From: Clarireedia homoeocarpa
Taxonomy: Eukaryota > Ascomycota > Leotiomycetes > Helotiales > Rutstroemiaceae
Assembly (NCBI GenBank): GCA_001465935.1
Contig: LNKV01000012.1
Coordinates: 257,302-321,301 of the forward strand
Direction of reading: 5' to 3'
Length of the DNA stretch: 64,000 nucleotides
Shown here: positions 12,429 through 25,283 of the stretch, piece after piece
Layout: each line of letters begins with the position of its first letter
Position numbering within the stretch: the first letter of the stretch is position 1
Program-made: the position numbers and the translations under genes
The notes under the pieces: generated by a model
The model's database searches: none
Seen by the model: the letters and a program-made list of their open reading frames with translations, nothing else
What the model was told of the DNA's origin: nothing

Positions 12429-13282
12429 CTCGAATGAGCCACCAAGGGTGTGTATTCTTAGATGCAATGACTCGGCGTGTTGGTTCTGAGTCCCATGCAC
12501 AAAATAAGAACTCTCTTGAAGGTCGCGAACTGATGAAAGGAAGAAATTTCGGTTGGTTCGTATAAAGCTGTACTGCCGTAGACTAGTAGGCTTTGCTGTA
12601 CTTGTGCGGCGCGTTCGTTAAGGGCCAACGGTTCTTTCCGCGTAAACACCGTACAGGCAGAGGATTTGAGAAGGAGGCGACGTGGACTGTGAAAGATGAA
12701 GTATTTTTGGGATGAATTGATGGCGCGCTGACAATATCTTGAATTCTTATGATTTCTCTAAGGTAGAGAGGTTGTTCGCATGAGGCTGACCGTAAATTGT
12801 AGCCAGAAGTGATAGCTTTCGCGATGGTAGTTCTAGTTCTAGGTTTGCCGAGGGTGGGGTGAAGGGTTTTAGTGCCGGCTCCAATGCTACGCTACTTGTA
12901 CTCCACGAAATGCCTCCTGAGTTTCCACTACAGCACTTCACATCATAAATGTCACTCTTGCATGTTGTATGATCATGATTTGAACATCTGGTGTGAGAAG
13001 TTTGTGCTTTTTATTTGAGATGATCAAAGGCCACTATATACACAAATAACCGCCGCAAATAGCAATCATAATAAATGCAAACGATCCAGTGGTATAACCT
13101 TCAACGGCCCGGAAGAAGTAACGAGAAGTCTGGAAGCACAACCTGCGAAAGGGTATCATTTCTATGAGTTGTGGGAAGCCAATGAAGGATAAGGATGTAC
13201 GCATATTCTCAAATGCCAAGCGGTACATTGAGAACTCTCGGTCATCCAGGAAAATATCTTTCCCCGAATGGGATTTCATCTG
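12429..13282. other. Intergenic region, no gene seen
   Basis: This 0.85-kb stretch lies between the NCBP3-like start and the 3' end of the Myb/SANT-like gene, both on the minus strand. Only ORFs under about 80 codons occur, without recognisable domains. It should hold the NCBP3 promoter and the 3' UTR of the downstream-coordinate gene. Confidence 0.5.
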
Positions 13283-14869
13283 TTAGCATCCCCGAGGCAC
13301 ACTTTCCAGAACTCTGTCACACTCTCTCCATTCTCGACATCGCCGTAATATCTCGGTCTTGGGGACTTGAACACTGGTGGCCAGCTTGCTGGATCGTTTG
13401 AGAGCACTGCGTTCATCGAATCCGCTCATATGTCTTCCTTTTCTGCCCCAATGGTTCTTGCAAGCCATTGGTGCTCGATCAATGCCGAAGCGTGCCATTA
13501 GCTGCTCCGACATCAAAAACCAAAGGGCGTTGTCGAACTTCTTTTCAAGAGTTGGCCATCGTGCTTCCTGGGCACGGCGCTCGACCAACAGCTGGTGCAA
13601 CACATTTTGCTCTAGGTTGGACCAAGCTTGACGACGGACTCTTGTACCGGTAAGAGAGGTCGCTTTGTATTTTCTGGCTACCTTGGGCGATGGTAATGCG
13701 TTCTCATCGTCGTCACAGGTGCGTGCTCTTTTTTTAGAAGGAGATTCTCTTTTATTGTTGGTCTTGGTGATTGGGGAGCTTGGTAGAGGTGTGCGAGCAA
13801 ACGTGGTCTTTGTAGCGGACTTTCTAGCCGATTTTCCACCGTGGGAGTATCGATAGTTGCATTCATCTTCTTGGCATGATACACCGACAGGAGCGGGTGG
13901 TGAGCTTGGTGGGGTTGGTGGCCGTGAAATGCATTGCTCAAAGTCGTGTCTAGATCTATCATCGGACCCGTTGTCTTCCTCGTCATCCTTGTAGTCGCCA
14001 TCGTCGACCGAGTTAAAATCTTCAATTTCGGAGCCAGAACATTCTTCCTCGTCTTTGATAGATTCTAAGGGAAACTCCCGTCCGACAGTGAAACTGCAAA
14101 ATGCTGGAGACTGCCCAGAGGGACAGCTTTCCTTCTCGTCCTCAACACTCTTGTCGTTAGATTCATTCTCCCCGCTGTCGGCAAGAACCTTGGAACAATT
14201 TTTAGTTTCATGATTTTCGTCATAATTATCGCCTGATGCTCTGAAACTGGCCTCTACCAACGTATCAAATTGGTTTAGCTGTTTATGTTCGACTCTGCTA
14301 TTGGTGATGTGACTGAAGTTACGGGTTATGGTATCCCATTCAGCTGCAAGGCTTTGGCATTTCGTATCATCCAAGTAGGCGACACATTTGTTGGAGGTTA
14401 TCTTGTCATCAGGACCTGATAGAGGTCGCGAGTCGTCTTCAGAACCAGTTTCATCGGCTGTGCTGGCTGCCTCAAATGTCTTGGAGAGATATGTTCGAGC
14501 GATGGGATCCGACAATTGAGCGAGGCACGCTGGATTAATCGTTTCGAAAGATGTATGAATATCGAACGGAGATATGTCTATTGACGAGGTAGAGGACAAG
14601 TAGGCGGAGCTCACGCCGAATTTTTGCAGGTTGTTATTAATCCAGTGGTCGTTGCCATAGGGATCAAGCTCCTTCAGGCGTGCAGTCACAGCTTTCAAAG
14701 CACCAACGACGTCAGGCGCGAAAGGGATTAAGTGATTACCCTGAAAACCCTGCGAGTTGCCTGAAAAGTCTAGGGCGAAGCCGTTCATGTTGAAATTGGA
14801 GTTCTGACTGCTGATGAGTTTCTTCTTTGATTTAGAGGGCTTATGGTTGTGTAGATGTGTGATTTTCAT
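13283..14869 (-). CDS. Unknown protein with C-terminal Myb/SANT-like domain
   Basis: This is a single-exon ORF of 528 aa from the ATG at 14869; a second in-frame ATG at 14788 (MNGFALDFSGNSQG) is an equally plausible start. The N-terminal 110 residues look ordered (PFAPDVVGALKAVTARLKE...). The middle, about 135-330, is strongly acidic and Ser-rich (DEEDNGSDDRSRHD). A basic patch (KKRARTCDD) precedes a tryptophan-spaced helical segment at about 408-490: RRQAWSNLEQNVLHQLLVER, then ARWPTLEKKF and ACKNHWGRKGRHMSGF. That pattern resembles a Myb/SANT-like DNA-binding fold as seen in many ascomycete orphan regulators. I do not recognise the family. An acidic central region plus a basic DNA-binding-like end would fit a transcription factor. 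Its start faces the ureidoglycolate lyase gene across about 0.78 kb. Confidence 0.75.
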   Translation of the reverse strand: MKITHLHNHKPSKSKKKLISSQNSNFNMNGFALDFSGNSQGFQGNHLIPFAPDVVGALKAVTARLKELDPYGNDHWINNNLQKFGVSSAYLSSTSSIDISPFDIHTSFETINPACLAQLSDPIARTYLSKTFEAASTADETGSEDDSRPLSGPDDKITSNKCVAYLDDTKCQSLAAEWDTITRNFSHITNSRVEHKQLNQFDTLVEASFRASGDNYDENHETKNCSKVLADSGENESNDKSVEDEKESCPSGQSPAFCSFTVGREFPLESIKDEEECSGSEIEDFNSVDDGDYKDDEEDNGSDDRSRHDFEQCISRPPTPPSSPPAPVGVSCQEDECNYRYSHGGKSARKSATKTTFARTPLPSSPITKTNNKRESPSKKRARTCDDDENALPSPKVARKYKATSLTGTRVRRQAWSNLEQNVLHQLLVERRAQEARWPTLEKKFDNALWFLMSEQLMARFGIDRAPMACKNHWGRKGRHMSGFDERSALKRSSKLATSVQVPKTEILRRCREWRECDRVLESVPRGC

Positions 14870-15651
14870 GCAGGCGACATCGCAACGAGTTCTTGAGTCT
14901 TTGGAGAAAAACGGTGTTTTGGTAAGAGATTATATCAAAGCACAAGTTATCTGATCTATGTACAGTAAACCATTGTAAAGTTTTGCCCATGCCGCAATCG
15001 GCCAGTGGACGATCCATCGAGCCCCTTCTAACTTATTCGACCCTATTGTTATGAATGCAGACCCACTGCGACTGGGATTTTTGGAGTAAGAGAAAGAAAA
15101 TTCAGTAGAGAATTTGAGGTAGAGAGAAGTTTCTGTAGAAGACAATAGGAGAGTTTTCTTGGCCCTTCTGAAAAGCTGAGGAGAGTGGCTGGGATAAGTG
15201 AATGTGTTTAACACAATAGGAATTTGGGGAAGACTTAGCGTTGAACTCGCGGAGCAGTGAATTTGAAGCATCTAGACGATGAGAAAACATGACAATATAA
15301 AGCTTTAGGGCTGATAAAAACACAATAAGGATAATATCAAAGTTGAAGTTCATGAAGATGGATCTTGATTGAAGAATCGAGATGGCTGTGAAACAACTTC
15401 CATTGCGCGAAGAAGTGAGAACATATTGATACCCTCATCAGAATGCAGCGTAAGCATAGCTCAACGCTCATAGTAAAAGAGCAACTGTCTTTCTTTCGAG
15501 GAGTGAGATTGAAAAAGGAGGGGAGAAAGGTTGAAGCGAGGCAGCACGTGCCACGCACATCCTTCCCACCTTCCCATTCAACAGCAACGTCATGTTAGAT
15601 GACGACGATATTCTCGAGCAACAATCAACAAAAAAAGAGCTCAACACAAAA
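14870..15651. promoter_or_regulatory. Divergent intergenic region, Myb/SANT-like gene and ureidoglycolate lyase
   Basis: About 0.78 kb separates the two outward-facing start codons (14869 minus, 15652 plus), so the promoters and leaders of both genes must lie here. No ORF is supported. A CACGTG hexamer occurs at 15545-15550. I cannot assign regulator sites with confidence. Confidence 0.5.
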
Positions 15652-16371
15652 ATGTCCGTCACGATCAAGGCCGGTGAAGGTGCGATAATTCGCACGAAGC
15701 CACTAAGTCAAGATGCCTTCTCGTCATTCGGAACCGTGATTCAGAACCCCGCACCAGCAGTAAACCCCTCCACGTCGCTCAAAGAGCTCCCACCAAACGC
15801 AGTACAAGCCAACCAAGGTAGCGCAATCAAGTACCAGAATGTCACGCAGATGAAGGATTTCTACCACAAAGCGCCGAGTCGACGGGTCGCGAACGCAGTC
15901 ATGAATATGTTTGTTTGTTCGCCGCGGGCACTACGCCCGTCTCACGAGAGCAATATCGGGGGTTTATTCCCGGTCAGAATACTGGAACGACATCCTTTCA
16001 CGACGCAAACCTTCATTCCTCTCGGGATATCACCTTCGGAGCAAAAGGATGTGTGTTACTTGGTCGTCGTTGCACCCAGCCTACCGCCGTCATCAATTGA
16101 TGAAACCTTACCCGTCCCTAAAACGGGCAATGACGAAAAACTTCCCGGGCGCGGGTTGCCGGACTTGAGCAAGCTCCAGGCTTTCATAGCGAATGGCGCA
16201 CAAGCGGTCACCTACAGTGCGGGGACCTGGCATGCTCCGATGGTAGTTGTAGGGAACAGATCCATTGATTTTGTCGTGGTACAGTATGCCAATGGAGTTG
16301 ACCTTGAGGACTGCCAAGAGGCAGAGCTGGAGAAGCCAGCGGACATTTGGGTGGCGGTCCCCAAATTCTAG
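15652..16371 (+). CDS. DAL3: Ureidoglycolate lyase (allantoin catabolism)
   Basis: This is an intron-less ORF. From the ATG at 15652 (MSVTIKAGEGAII, context ACAAAAATG) it encodes 239 aa; the same frame also has an ATG at 15592 that would add 20 residues. I chose 15652 for its better start context and because the family core begins shortly after it. The protein matches the ureidoglycolate lyase/hydrolase family: NQGSAIKYQNV, ILERHPFTTQTFIPLG, YLVVVAP, LQAFIANGAQAVTYSAGTWHAPM and a C-terminal FVVVQYANG. These include the conserved His and Glu residues of the cupin-like fold. The enzyme converts ureidoglycolate to glyoxylate and urea, the last step of purine-derived allantoin use. No other allantoin pathway gene is in this window, so it is not clustered here. 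Confidence 0.93.
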   Translation: MSVTIKAGEGAIIRTKPLSQDAFSSFGTVIQNPAPAVNPSTSLKELPPNAVQANQGSAIKYQNVTQMKDFYHKAPSRRVANAVMNMFVCSPRALRPSHESNIGGLFPVRILERHPFTTQTFIPLGISPSEQKDVCYLVVVAPSLPPSSIDETLPVPKTGNDEKLPGRGLPDLSKLQAFIANGAQAVTYSAGTWHAPMVVVGNRSIDFVVVQYANGVDLEDCQEAELEKPADIWVAVPKF

Positions 16372-18083
16372 TCCAATGCACAGAGAGGAAGGGATATTGA
16401 TCGTGGAATTTTGAGATGATTGGAAGAAGGGTTGTGCTGGGGAGCTTTTCTGGAGTAACACAGTACCGAATGTACGATGCATTGTAACATCCTACAGGCC
16501 TCACGTTTCCTACGTTGCTAAGAGATATATAGCTTGGGTAGCATGCGATGCAATGAATTCCATTAACATCTTCATTTGCGAACCCATGAAACCTTACCAC
16601 GTTGTTGCGATGCATTTTCAAAAAGCCCCATAGTACCTCCATGGGGTTCGGGACAGCGTAGTACCAATGTCGATAAATATCTATATATTTTGGGACCGCA
16701 AAAAGGTCGCCGACCTACGGCATATTAGCTTCCAAAAGTACCTAGAGAGGTCCCCGACAGATCTACAATGGACGTTTGGGCAATCACCATCTATATCGAC
16801 GATATCACTCTAGAAAAAAGCCATCCAGCGAATCATCAAGCAGGAAAATGAAATCCAATATTGTGAGATTGATTATGTGACGGCTTTCTTCAGACGTTGT
16901 TGTCCTCAGCTAGCTCAGACAGCTAAGTACGTAGGCTGCAAATGTCAGGTACGGTACTAGTGACCCCTTTTCTCCACCACACTTCGTACTGTCAACCAAT
17001 TAGTTCTTGCACCAAAAATGTATGAACCTAACAATCCACCGTCTTAAGCAGCAGAAAAGCAGCAGAAAAAACATTACATCAGTCAGTCGGTCTACAAGAT
17101 TTCCATGCATTCTAAAACTTTGGTGGGTGTTTCGTGTTGGATTTTCAGGCCGGCGTTAGAGGCTTGCGTTGGTCTTCCCTTTGGTGAAGCGGCTAGATTC
17201 AGGGCTTGGATTAAGTATGCAGCGACCCGTGGTTGACCTCGTGGATAAGAGTCTCCGAAGGGGTATTGTTTTATTTTAGAACCCGTTATGAAAGTTTAGA
17301 TTGCAGATGTAGATTGGCGAGTTGGAACCAGCAGTCATTGCTGCAGATCCCCTTATTTTTCATGATTCTTCTGCGCCCGCCTTACCGTTTTTGTTTCGCA
17401 CATCTAGACCTTTTCGGGAGTGCCAATGCCTACTCGGCCGCATACATAATCTTACGGCGCCAGCCAATGAGCACGCGTTGCAACGGCTTCAATGCTATCC
17501 TACGGAGTAGTACACATGGCAGCGCAAGCTTGCAGAGACGTGGGTGGAGGCGGTATATCATCATCACCGACGTGGGAAAAAGAACAAACAATATTGTAGT
17601 CTTTCAGCCACACCGGTTCCAAATGGACTATTTGATGCATGGAAAGCATGACAAAGTACGGATAGTCAGGGGAATTGGAGAGACATGATGAAGATAGCAA
17701 TCAATTATGGGGTCAGCTGAATGAGTTGTCCCATAACGAAGGAACCAGGCAAACAAGTAAAGCAGTTGAAAGCATAAACTTCAGAGTTATTCTTGACCTT
17801 CTTCCGCCCCCGTCCCTTTCAAGGCCATCAAGCTTGGTTGGAGCATTTTGCTGAGATGATGGACGATGAAATCAGCCTCACGAATTGTCGCCTCTTTACG
17901 CTCGGAGCGCACGCCTCGTTCACCAGCATCGCCAAATATCGCCAGAAACAGTAAGCTCCCTCAGCATGGATGGCGTCGTTTGTGCCAGGGTAAGAGCCGT
18001 TGCTAGGTCAAGGCTTTGGGTTCTTCCAAGCTTCCATTTGCAATCCGACAATCCTTTTGTCATTTATTTCATCTGGGATATCA

Positions 18084-18125
18084 AACCATGGTACAGCACG
18101 GAATCCAACCATGGTACAGCACGGA
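18084..18125. repeat. 23-bp-period tandem duplication
   Basis: The 19-mer AACCATGGTACAGCACGGA occurs at 18084-18102 and again at 18107-18125, separated by TCC plus one base, in otherwise unique sequence. Confidence 0.85.
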
Positions 18126-18998
18126 GCCTGTTCGTGATCTTTGCCCCTCGAGGTAGGTCAGGGTCGTGAGTCGTGGTACACCGTCAGGATAGAAAAGAAA
18201 ATACGACACGATAGCATGCTTGATGTTCAAACAAAGTAAAAATTGCGAAAGCAGACGAAGAACCATGGGACCGCCCCCTTGATCTCTTCCAATCGAAGGC
18301 TGCGCACCATGCAAAACGTCTCCACTGCCTTGTTAACACGAGACTTGCGATCTGGAGATCAATACTTCCGTATGCTTCTTCTCATTTACCTCGCGGAGAT
18401 CCCGTGAGAGCGTCTGTGTTTGACGGTTTGGCTGTCAAAAGAATGCTGTAACATCAACCTCCGGCCCCTAGCCCATCGCCCACTTTCCAAAACTCCACTT
18501 AAACTTAGCTTTCTGAGCGGGCAGTCCAGGGAAGTCAATCGGCCGGTCGACTTATTCGCAATCGTTTAGCTGTCATGCTGCAGGCAGCGAGCGCACGCAC
18601 TTTGGACCATGACATACATGACTGACTGATGCTATCGCGGGCTACCGATACAATTACCCAATTCATCCACTTTGCAATATCTACTCCTCTCCCAGCGACG
18701 CGGAACTCTCGAGAAAGCCGGCCTCGGATTTCCCCTGCCCAAGCACAACCCAACTAACTGCTACCTACGTACATACTCATCTGTCGAGCCTCACCAAGCC
18801 GGTAATGTCAATAATCCTTCCACAGGTAGGTAGGTAGGTAGCTATTCTACTCACGAACCATACGAAAAGTACAGTGACATCTTTTTCCCTCTCACACACC
18901 CTCCAGGGTAGAGTCGCAGAGGATCCCGTCGCAGGGGTAACCTTTACCATTACCATGGGATCGCATATCTTCACCAAAAATAGTACAGCGCCGCCGCC

Positions 18999-19045
18999 TA
19001 GGTAGGCAGGCAGGTAGGCAGGTAGGCAGGTAGGTAGGTAGGTAC
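18999..19045. repeat. GGTA/GGCA tetranucleotide array
   Basis: Imperfect tetranucleotide repeat mixing TAGG and CAGG units, about 11-12 units. A shorter related tract lies at about 18825-18842. Confidence 0.9.
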
Positions 19046-19376
19046 CTTTTATCCCTATCCCTCCCTCTCTCTTTCTCGGTTGAGTCTACCGTATGGTACG
19101 TATGATATATGATATTGCTTATTCTTCATCCTACTCGACTTCTCATTTTCGATACCCGCCAAACACCACCCCCCCCTTCCCAAGCAACCCCGGAAACCGA
19201 TCCCTGACACGAAAGTAAAGTACACTACCGTATGTGCGGATGAGAAATAAGTTGAAATACCCGGCGGCGCGAGTAGGAAAAGCATATGTACTAAGCTCCA
19301 GGATTCGAGAATTAATTCGGGTGCCTATTCTGTATCTGAATCTGTCTGCACCCATTCCTGACATTCTGAAACTTTT

Positions 19377-19436
19377 GGGTTTGCTTTACTTTGCTTTGCT
19401 TTGCTTGCTTTGCTTTGCTTTGCCCTGCTTTGCCCA
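19377..19436. repeat. TTTGC pentanucleotide array
   Basis: About a dozen TTTGC-like units with a few interruptions (TTTAC, a 4-mer and TGCCC). Confidence 0.9.
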
Positions 19437-22400
19437 GGGGGTGGTGTATTTATTTTTTCTAAAGTTGTACAGCTCATTGCAATCGTTGCGAGAAACAAGG
19501 TTATACCATCTATACCATAATGGCTGACCATTTCATCCAAGTCAGAATCTAGATTTAGAGCATCATCACTAATTATCGTGATCACGAGCAGAAAGGGCAT
19601 GAGGGGATAGGAAGGAAGGATGATCTATCTATCTCCCTGCGCTCATTTTCCCCCATCTATGATCTACAGGTGAGGCTGCTGTTGCTTGGTGCTGTACAAA
19701 TCATCTTTACCCCAAGCCAAAACCCAGCAGCACCAGCCCAGACCAATCCACTCGCGCTGTATGTATGATCACGTCGATCGCCACGATCCGCCGACTATGG
19801 ATGAGAAAAAGCGCTCACCAGCCTCACCTTAATAGACTTTTTCTAGGCCGTATACATCCTGTAATCGCGACAGCGAAACCCCTTGAACAAAATACAAACA
19901 ACCAATTCCAGATCTGCTTTTGTCCTCAACCATTCATTGGTCCGTTCGTGCATCCATCCATCCATCCACCAACCCACAAGCTTCGAGACCGCAAACATGA
20001 CTTTCACATACCCATTGCATTGCCCTGTCCTCGCTCATTCATGCCTTAATGCCTCCTCCAGCACTGAAACTCTCCCCTTCTTTCCCCTCCCCTCTCCTCC
20101 CCGTTGCGGTACAGCGAGTAAGTAATATTTCCCCCGTTTCCAATAGATGACTCGAGCTGGAAATGGCCACCCCGTTTCGCTCGCAGGACTAACAAACCAA
20201 AAAATAGACTTACACCTGAACGGCATAGAGGAAGAGAATAGTTCAGCCAGAGTTTACCCAAACAAACAGGTCTTGCTCTCTCCCTCTCTTTTCCTCCCTC
20301 CCTCCCTCTTCCTTGGTCAAAGCATACTATACTATACCCTCCCTACCTATACCCTAGGATCTGGGATACCGTAATCAATCTTTTTATTTTGACAGCTGGC
20401 AGAGCCCGCAAAGGAAACTAGTGAACGTTTCTCATATACGTGAGCCCCCCAGGCTAGTGTCAGTCCTAGTCGCAGTCCTAGTCCCAGTCCCGCAGACGCA
20501 AATTTCCCAAAGGTTAGGGCGCGGGTGAGATGAGAGGAGAAAGGCCCAGCATGTTGTGTTCAGGTTTGATCATCACCCATGCTATGCTTTTCATGGCATA
20601 GGTAAGCCCCAATTGCTCACCCACACAACCACAACCACAACCACAACCACAACAAAGCGTATTGGAGCTTCTTTTCATCCGGCTGCTCGTTCTGACTAAG
20701 GTATTCATATGCCAAGTAGCAATATTGCTAAGGGACTCGAGAGTAAGAGAGCATAGAGCAAAGCTAGATTCCGCATCTAGGTAGTACGAGGTATTGGGAT
20801 TGTTTTGGCTCCCTTTCCCCACTTATCCCCACAATAGTCAAAAAAAGCCGAACAGGCGAGTAAGGACTCGTAGATCATGGCGTAGGACGATTCGTGATTG
20901 GATCTCCGGTGCGATATTAGTCCCAAAGAGGCTCTTATACGCACATCTCATATCCCCCCCTCCCAATCCCCATACCCATCCATTTCATCACTGGTGATGG
21001 AATGAATGATGATGCTTGAGCTATTGATTTTCGATAGTAACGTATCCTCTCTCTCCCTTGTACGGGTTCTTGATATGGCCGACAAGTACGAACAGTGCAT
21101 CAAACAATTTGAATTTTCTATCTATCATTTCACTCCAGATTCGTAACTTACAAAATTGATCCGCAAAGCCCGACCGGCTGGCTGTCACATTCGCCATGGC
21201 AACCGCAAACCATAGACTGGACTTGGCTAGGTCGTCAACGGGCAAGGGGGCAAAAAGCAAAAAACCCGAACACGATCGATCCATTTGGGAACCAACCAGG
21301 GAACAGCAAAGATATGAGAGAGAGACAGAAGGGGAAAAAGCAAACATCCAATGCATCACCAGTCCGGCACGCATAAGACCGGTAAGAAAAGTTACACAGG
21401 AGAGAAAAAGCAAACATTTCCGCCGGCGTATGCATTCATGCAGGCCGCACACCCAAATATCTGAAACCGACTTGGTAGTTGTCGCAAAAAAAGAAGATGA
21501 CCCGGAGTCCAACCCAGTCAGAAGTCGCAGTTACAGGTTTCTGGTGTGTGTACTGGGCGCTGGACGCTGGCAGCCAGTGGGAACAGTGCGGGCTGAACGG
21601 ATGATTCCCGCTATCTTGATTACTACTTATTCATCAACCTTGTGAAAATCGCTGTGCATCATCCTTACCTACTGGCCCTCTGGCTGACCATTCTTATTTG
21701 TTCAAAGAATTCAAAAACTTGGCTCGGACGTCTAAACTTGGAAATGAAATAAAAACGCCCTTACGGTATGGTATGTAGCAACAAGCATCCCATGCCATCG
21801 ACCCAGCAATCAGAAAAATGATCTCCCGGCCTATGATTGCGTCTTATTTCTCCCCATCCTTCGTGCCTTTGGCGCGGATATTACCGGACAATCTGCCGTC
21901 TGCTCGTTGGGTTTGTCGCAGTACAGGTGACCTTGACGGCGCCGTCTAGATGTGGTTCCTCGAAGGGTCTATGTACCGTCGCATAGGGCTCCAGTAATAT
22001 ATCGAATGTACTCTACAAGCCCGGTGATATAACAAGATTACGAGAGAGTTTTCCGCAATACGGTTTGGTTGTATTCGATGGCCGGCTCTGACAGTCCCCG
22101 AGATAGATTGCTAGCTAGACAGAATGGAGTAGAGATAGATTGCGGTGCGTGCCGCTAGGTGCGGTACAGGTGTAAAAAAGGGCTCAACAAAAGAGATCAG
22201 CATACCGAGCTGCAATGGACCCAGCATGACATGTGTTCTCACCTGACTGTGTGTACCATATGTACAGTACCTCCTTTTTTCGACGCTGCACTGCTGGGAG
22301 CGCACGCAGATGAGGGATGAGACGAGATGGGTACGGTGCAGCGACGATAGTGCGGGTGCTGTGCTGTGCTATGAAACAAGCTTGCACCCCAAAGCTGCAG

Positions 22401-23398
22401 TGGTAATGAGAAGACCTGGGAACACGAGTCACGACTCACGACGTCGATATCAACGTCGTTTCCCTGTCCACCAAAGAGAAGTGAGAGGAGAGGGAACAAG
22501 GGAAACGGGGGGAAGTCAGTGGTGGTTTCTGACCAGGGGCAAGTCGCCGACCAGAAAGATGGTTGTTTTCGTTCTACAGGACCCTATTGGTGAGCGTGTT
22601 GCCCTTGCATCCCTGCATCCCTGCTTGCATCTTCTGGCACACACCCTTGAAGGAAAGGTCCCGAAGTTTTGGATCAACGACTTTTTTCTTTTCACAAGGG
22701 GACAACAAGACATCTCTGCATCAGGCGCAGGACAGGCAGGCAAAAGAGCAGCAAAGCACGACATCAGACTGTAACCCTCATGGGCATTTCCCACCCCCGC
22801 CACTTGGCCCACCCCCTTGGGCTTCGAACAACCATCCTTGCTTTGCTGAGCTGGGACACTGTCATCATACTTCGTAAACCAATAATCAGACGTATTCTAG
22901 ATCTACCGTGAAAGGGTGATTTGAGATCTTGTCCATTTCCAGCGAATGTTCGCCGATCCTCTTCTCTTCTTGATCTCGCTACCCATTTTCCGAGGAAGAA
23001 GGAATGTCTACCTGGTGACGATATCCATTTGCATTTGCATGATCGCAAAAAATATCCACCTGCTGCTGCTCATACATAGCAACTAGCTAGAACTGCAGCT
23101 TTGATGTGTAATGGCTTTTACGTTTCAGGTTTTTTTTCCTGGGCTCGCGCTCATTCCACTCCAAGAGAGTGAGTGAGTTTACTTGTCAACGTCACACGAG
23201 GGCGCACTGATAATACCGAGGAATGAATACCGTTATACGAAAGGACGAGGGCAAGACGGGATAGCATGCACCTAGCCGGATCCAGCAGTAAGGTTGAGTT
23301 GTGCGGAGTTAAAACCGCACCATTGATACCTTTCTGATCGGATTGCTTTCCCGTGTAACCTTCTTCTTGGCCGATAAAGTACACCAGGCGTAAGAAAG

Positions 23399-23427
23399 AG
23401 ATGGGATGGGATGGGATGGGATGGGGA
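23399..23427. repeat. GGGAT pentanucleotide array
   Basis: Five to six perfect GATGG units in a row. Confidence 0.9.
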
Positions 23428-23740
23428 ATGGGCGGTTGGGGAAAAAAAAAGACGAGACAGTCCTGGATTGTGTGCGCAATCCGTCTGGGGAGCATAATTT
23501 GGGAACGAGTATTTCTGGATCACAGTACAGTACATACGTACCTTGTGTTCAGCTGGCGGGGGCCATGTCTTTGACTTGATAGATTAAATTGCATCACCAC
23601 ATGTCCTCCAAAATGACTCTGAGAGCTATTAAGATCTTCCTCTCGGGACCCGGGAGGGAATGGTGATCTGCGGTGTCATTGTTGGATATATCCCTAGCGA
23701 TAAGTTAAGTGACTTGTTGTCTTTTGGTATCGTTGATCCA

Positions 23741-23812
23741 CACCACACTACACCACACACCCACGCACACATGCACACATGCACACACCCACACCCACAC
23801 CCACACCCACAC
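23741..23812. repeat. CACA/CACACCC-type array
   Basis: CA-rich repeat resolving into CCCACA hexamers towards its right end. Confidence 0.9.
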
Positions 23813-23970
23813 AAAAACAAGTCTGTTTACTCTGCACTTTTGTTCCTGGAAACCCGATCCCAGCTCAAGCTATGGAATCATCCGGAGCAGCAAAAGGTGG
23901 CTGAACAGTTTATTGACATCGTTCAGTGTCTTTCCTTTTTCCCCATGAGATCTGAGAGATATATTGGGGA

Positions 23971-24030
23971 ATAGGCATAGGCATAGGCATAGGCATAGGC
24001 ATAGGCATAGACATGGGCATGGGCATAATG
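23971..24030. repeat. AGGCAT hexanucleotide array
   Basis: Seven AGGCAT units followed by diverged GGGCAT/GACAT units. The same GGCA theme reappears loosely at 24180-24230. Confidence 0.9.
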
Positions 24031-24379
24031 GCATAAAGTATACATCCTGATTCAATAAGCCGATATAATCTGAACGTGACGATGGCTTTTCCGTTGGATG
24101 TTGGAGATAAAAATAGGATATCGGGGGGAAATGTTGGGGCAAAGCCAGGGGGGAGGGGATGGTAGAATAAAGGCATTGAGGAGGCATAACAGGCACGAGA
24201 ACAGGCACGAGAGGCACGAGAGGCATGGCAAGCCTCAAAAGAAAGCCAGGCGGGAATGCAAGCATAAACAGTGATCATCTTACCGACAGAATGGCATGAG
24301 CAGATCGCACCGTTTTGACTACCTAATTGTCAGATTGCCTACGCCCCTAGCATCTTTCTCGAATACCTGTAGCTGGGCG

Positions 24380-24426
24380 AGAAGGAAGGAAGGAAGGAAG
24401 GGTGGGTGGATGGATGGATGGATGGA
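24380..24426. repeat. GGAA then GGAT tetranucleotide array
   Basis: A run of GGAA units switches through GGTG into GGAT units, which suggests stepwise mutation of one array. Confidence 0.85.
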
Positions 24427-25222
24427 CAGACTAAACTTGGGAACGGGACGGCGGGCCAGGTGGTTTTTAAAGCTGTGTAACCCACCAATGAGTGTATTTC
24501 CAAGGTGATAGTCTGCAGTGCGGCGTTCAGATCGGGGACTTGGTTGTATTTGGAAAAAAGGTACTCGCACAAATACTGGCTTATTAGACTTTACCACACC
24601 AGCTACAGGGCCTTCCATACGGGATCATGGAAAGACGACCCAAGAAACCCGAGCGATAGCCAGCAGGGAGAGCACGCTGCCGGCAGGGTAGGGAGCTATT
24701 CTAGGTCCGCCATGTTCAATTTCTCGGGTTTCGACGACGTACAATGGATGATGGGCTTGCGGCGATGATTGGCTCCGGGGGGGGGGCAATGGCAAGGGAA
24801 ATCAATTAGACTGGGAAAAGCAAAAACACATGGCGTTTGCCTCGTCCTTTCTTTTTGCTTTTTTCGTGTTCAGATTGCCCTGCCTGCGCTGCGAAGTAGT
24901 TCAGAAGCACGGAGTACCCGAAAAGGAAATGTTGAATTTGGATGTGCCAGGTATCTTTGCTAGGTAGCTATGCTTGTACGGTACTTCCGTTAGCCAGCTT
25001 GGTTCATTCGCAAATCTGACAGGAAACTCTGCCCAAGCGCTGGCAGTCAGCGGGCAGCGGGCAGTGGGCAGTGGGCAGTGAGCAACGGGGCACGGATCAG
25101 ACGAATTTTTCGTTTTTTCCTTCCTACTTGGGTTAGGCGTGGATCTGGCTTCTCCACTAATCTCATCAATTTAAAGTTAAAGGTTAAATGATCTGCGAGG
25201 AGTTCGAGGGGTTGGAGAGAGC

Positions 25223-25283
25223 GTCGAGAGATCGAGAGGGTCGGGAGGGTCGAGAGGGTCGAGAGGGTCGACAGGGTCGAGTC
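25223..25283. repeat. 10-bp array (GAGAGGGTCG)n
   Basis: Five to six units of a 10-mer with consensus GAGAGGGTCG, with substitutions in some units. Confidence 0.85.
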
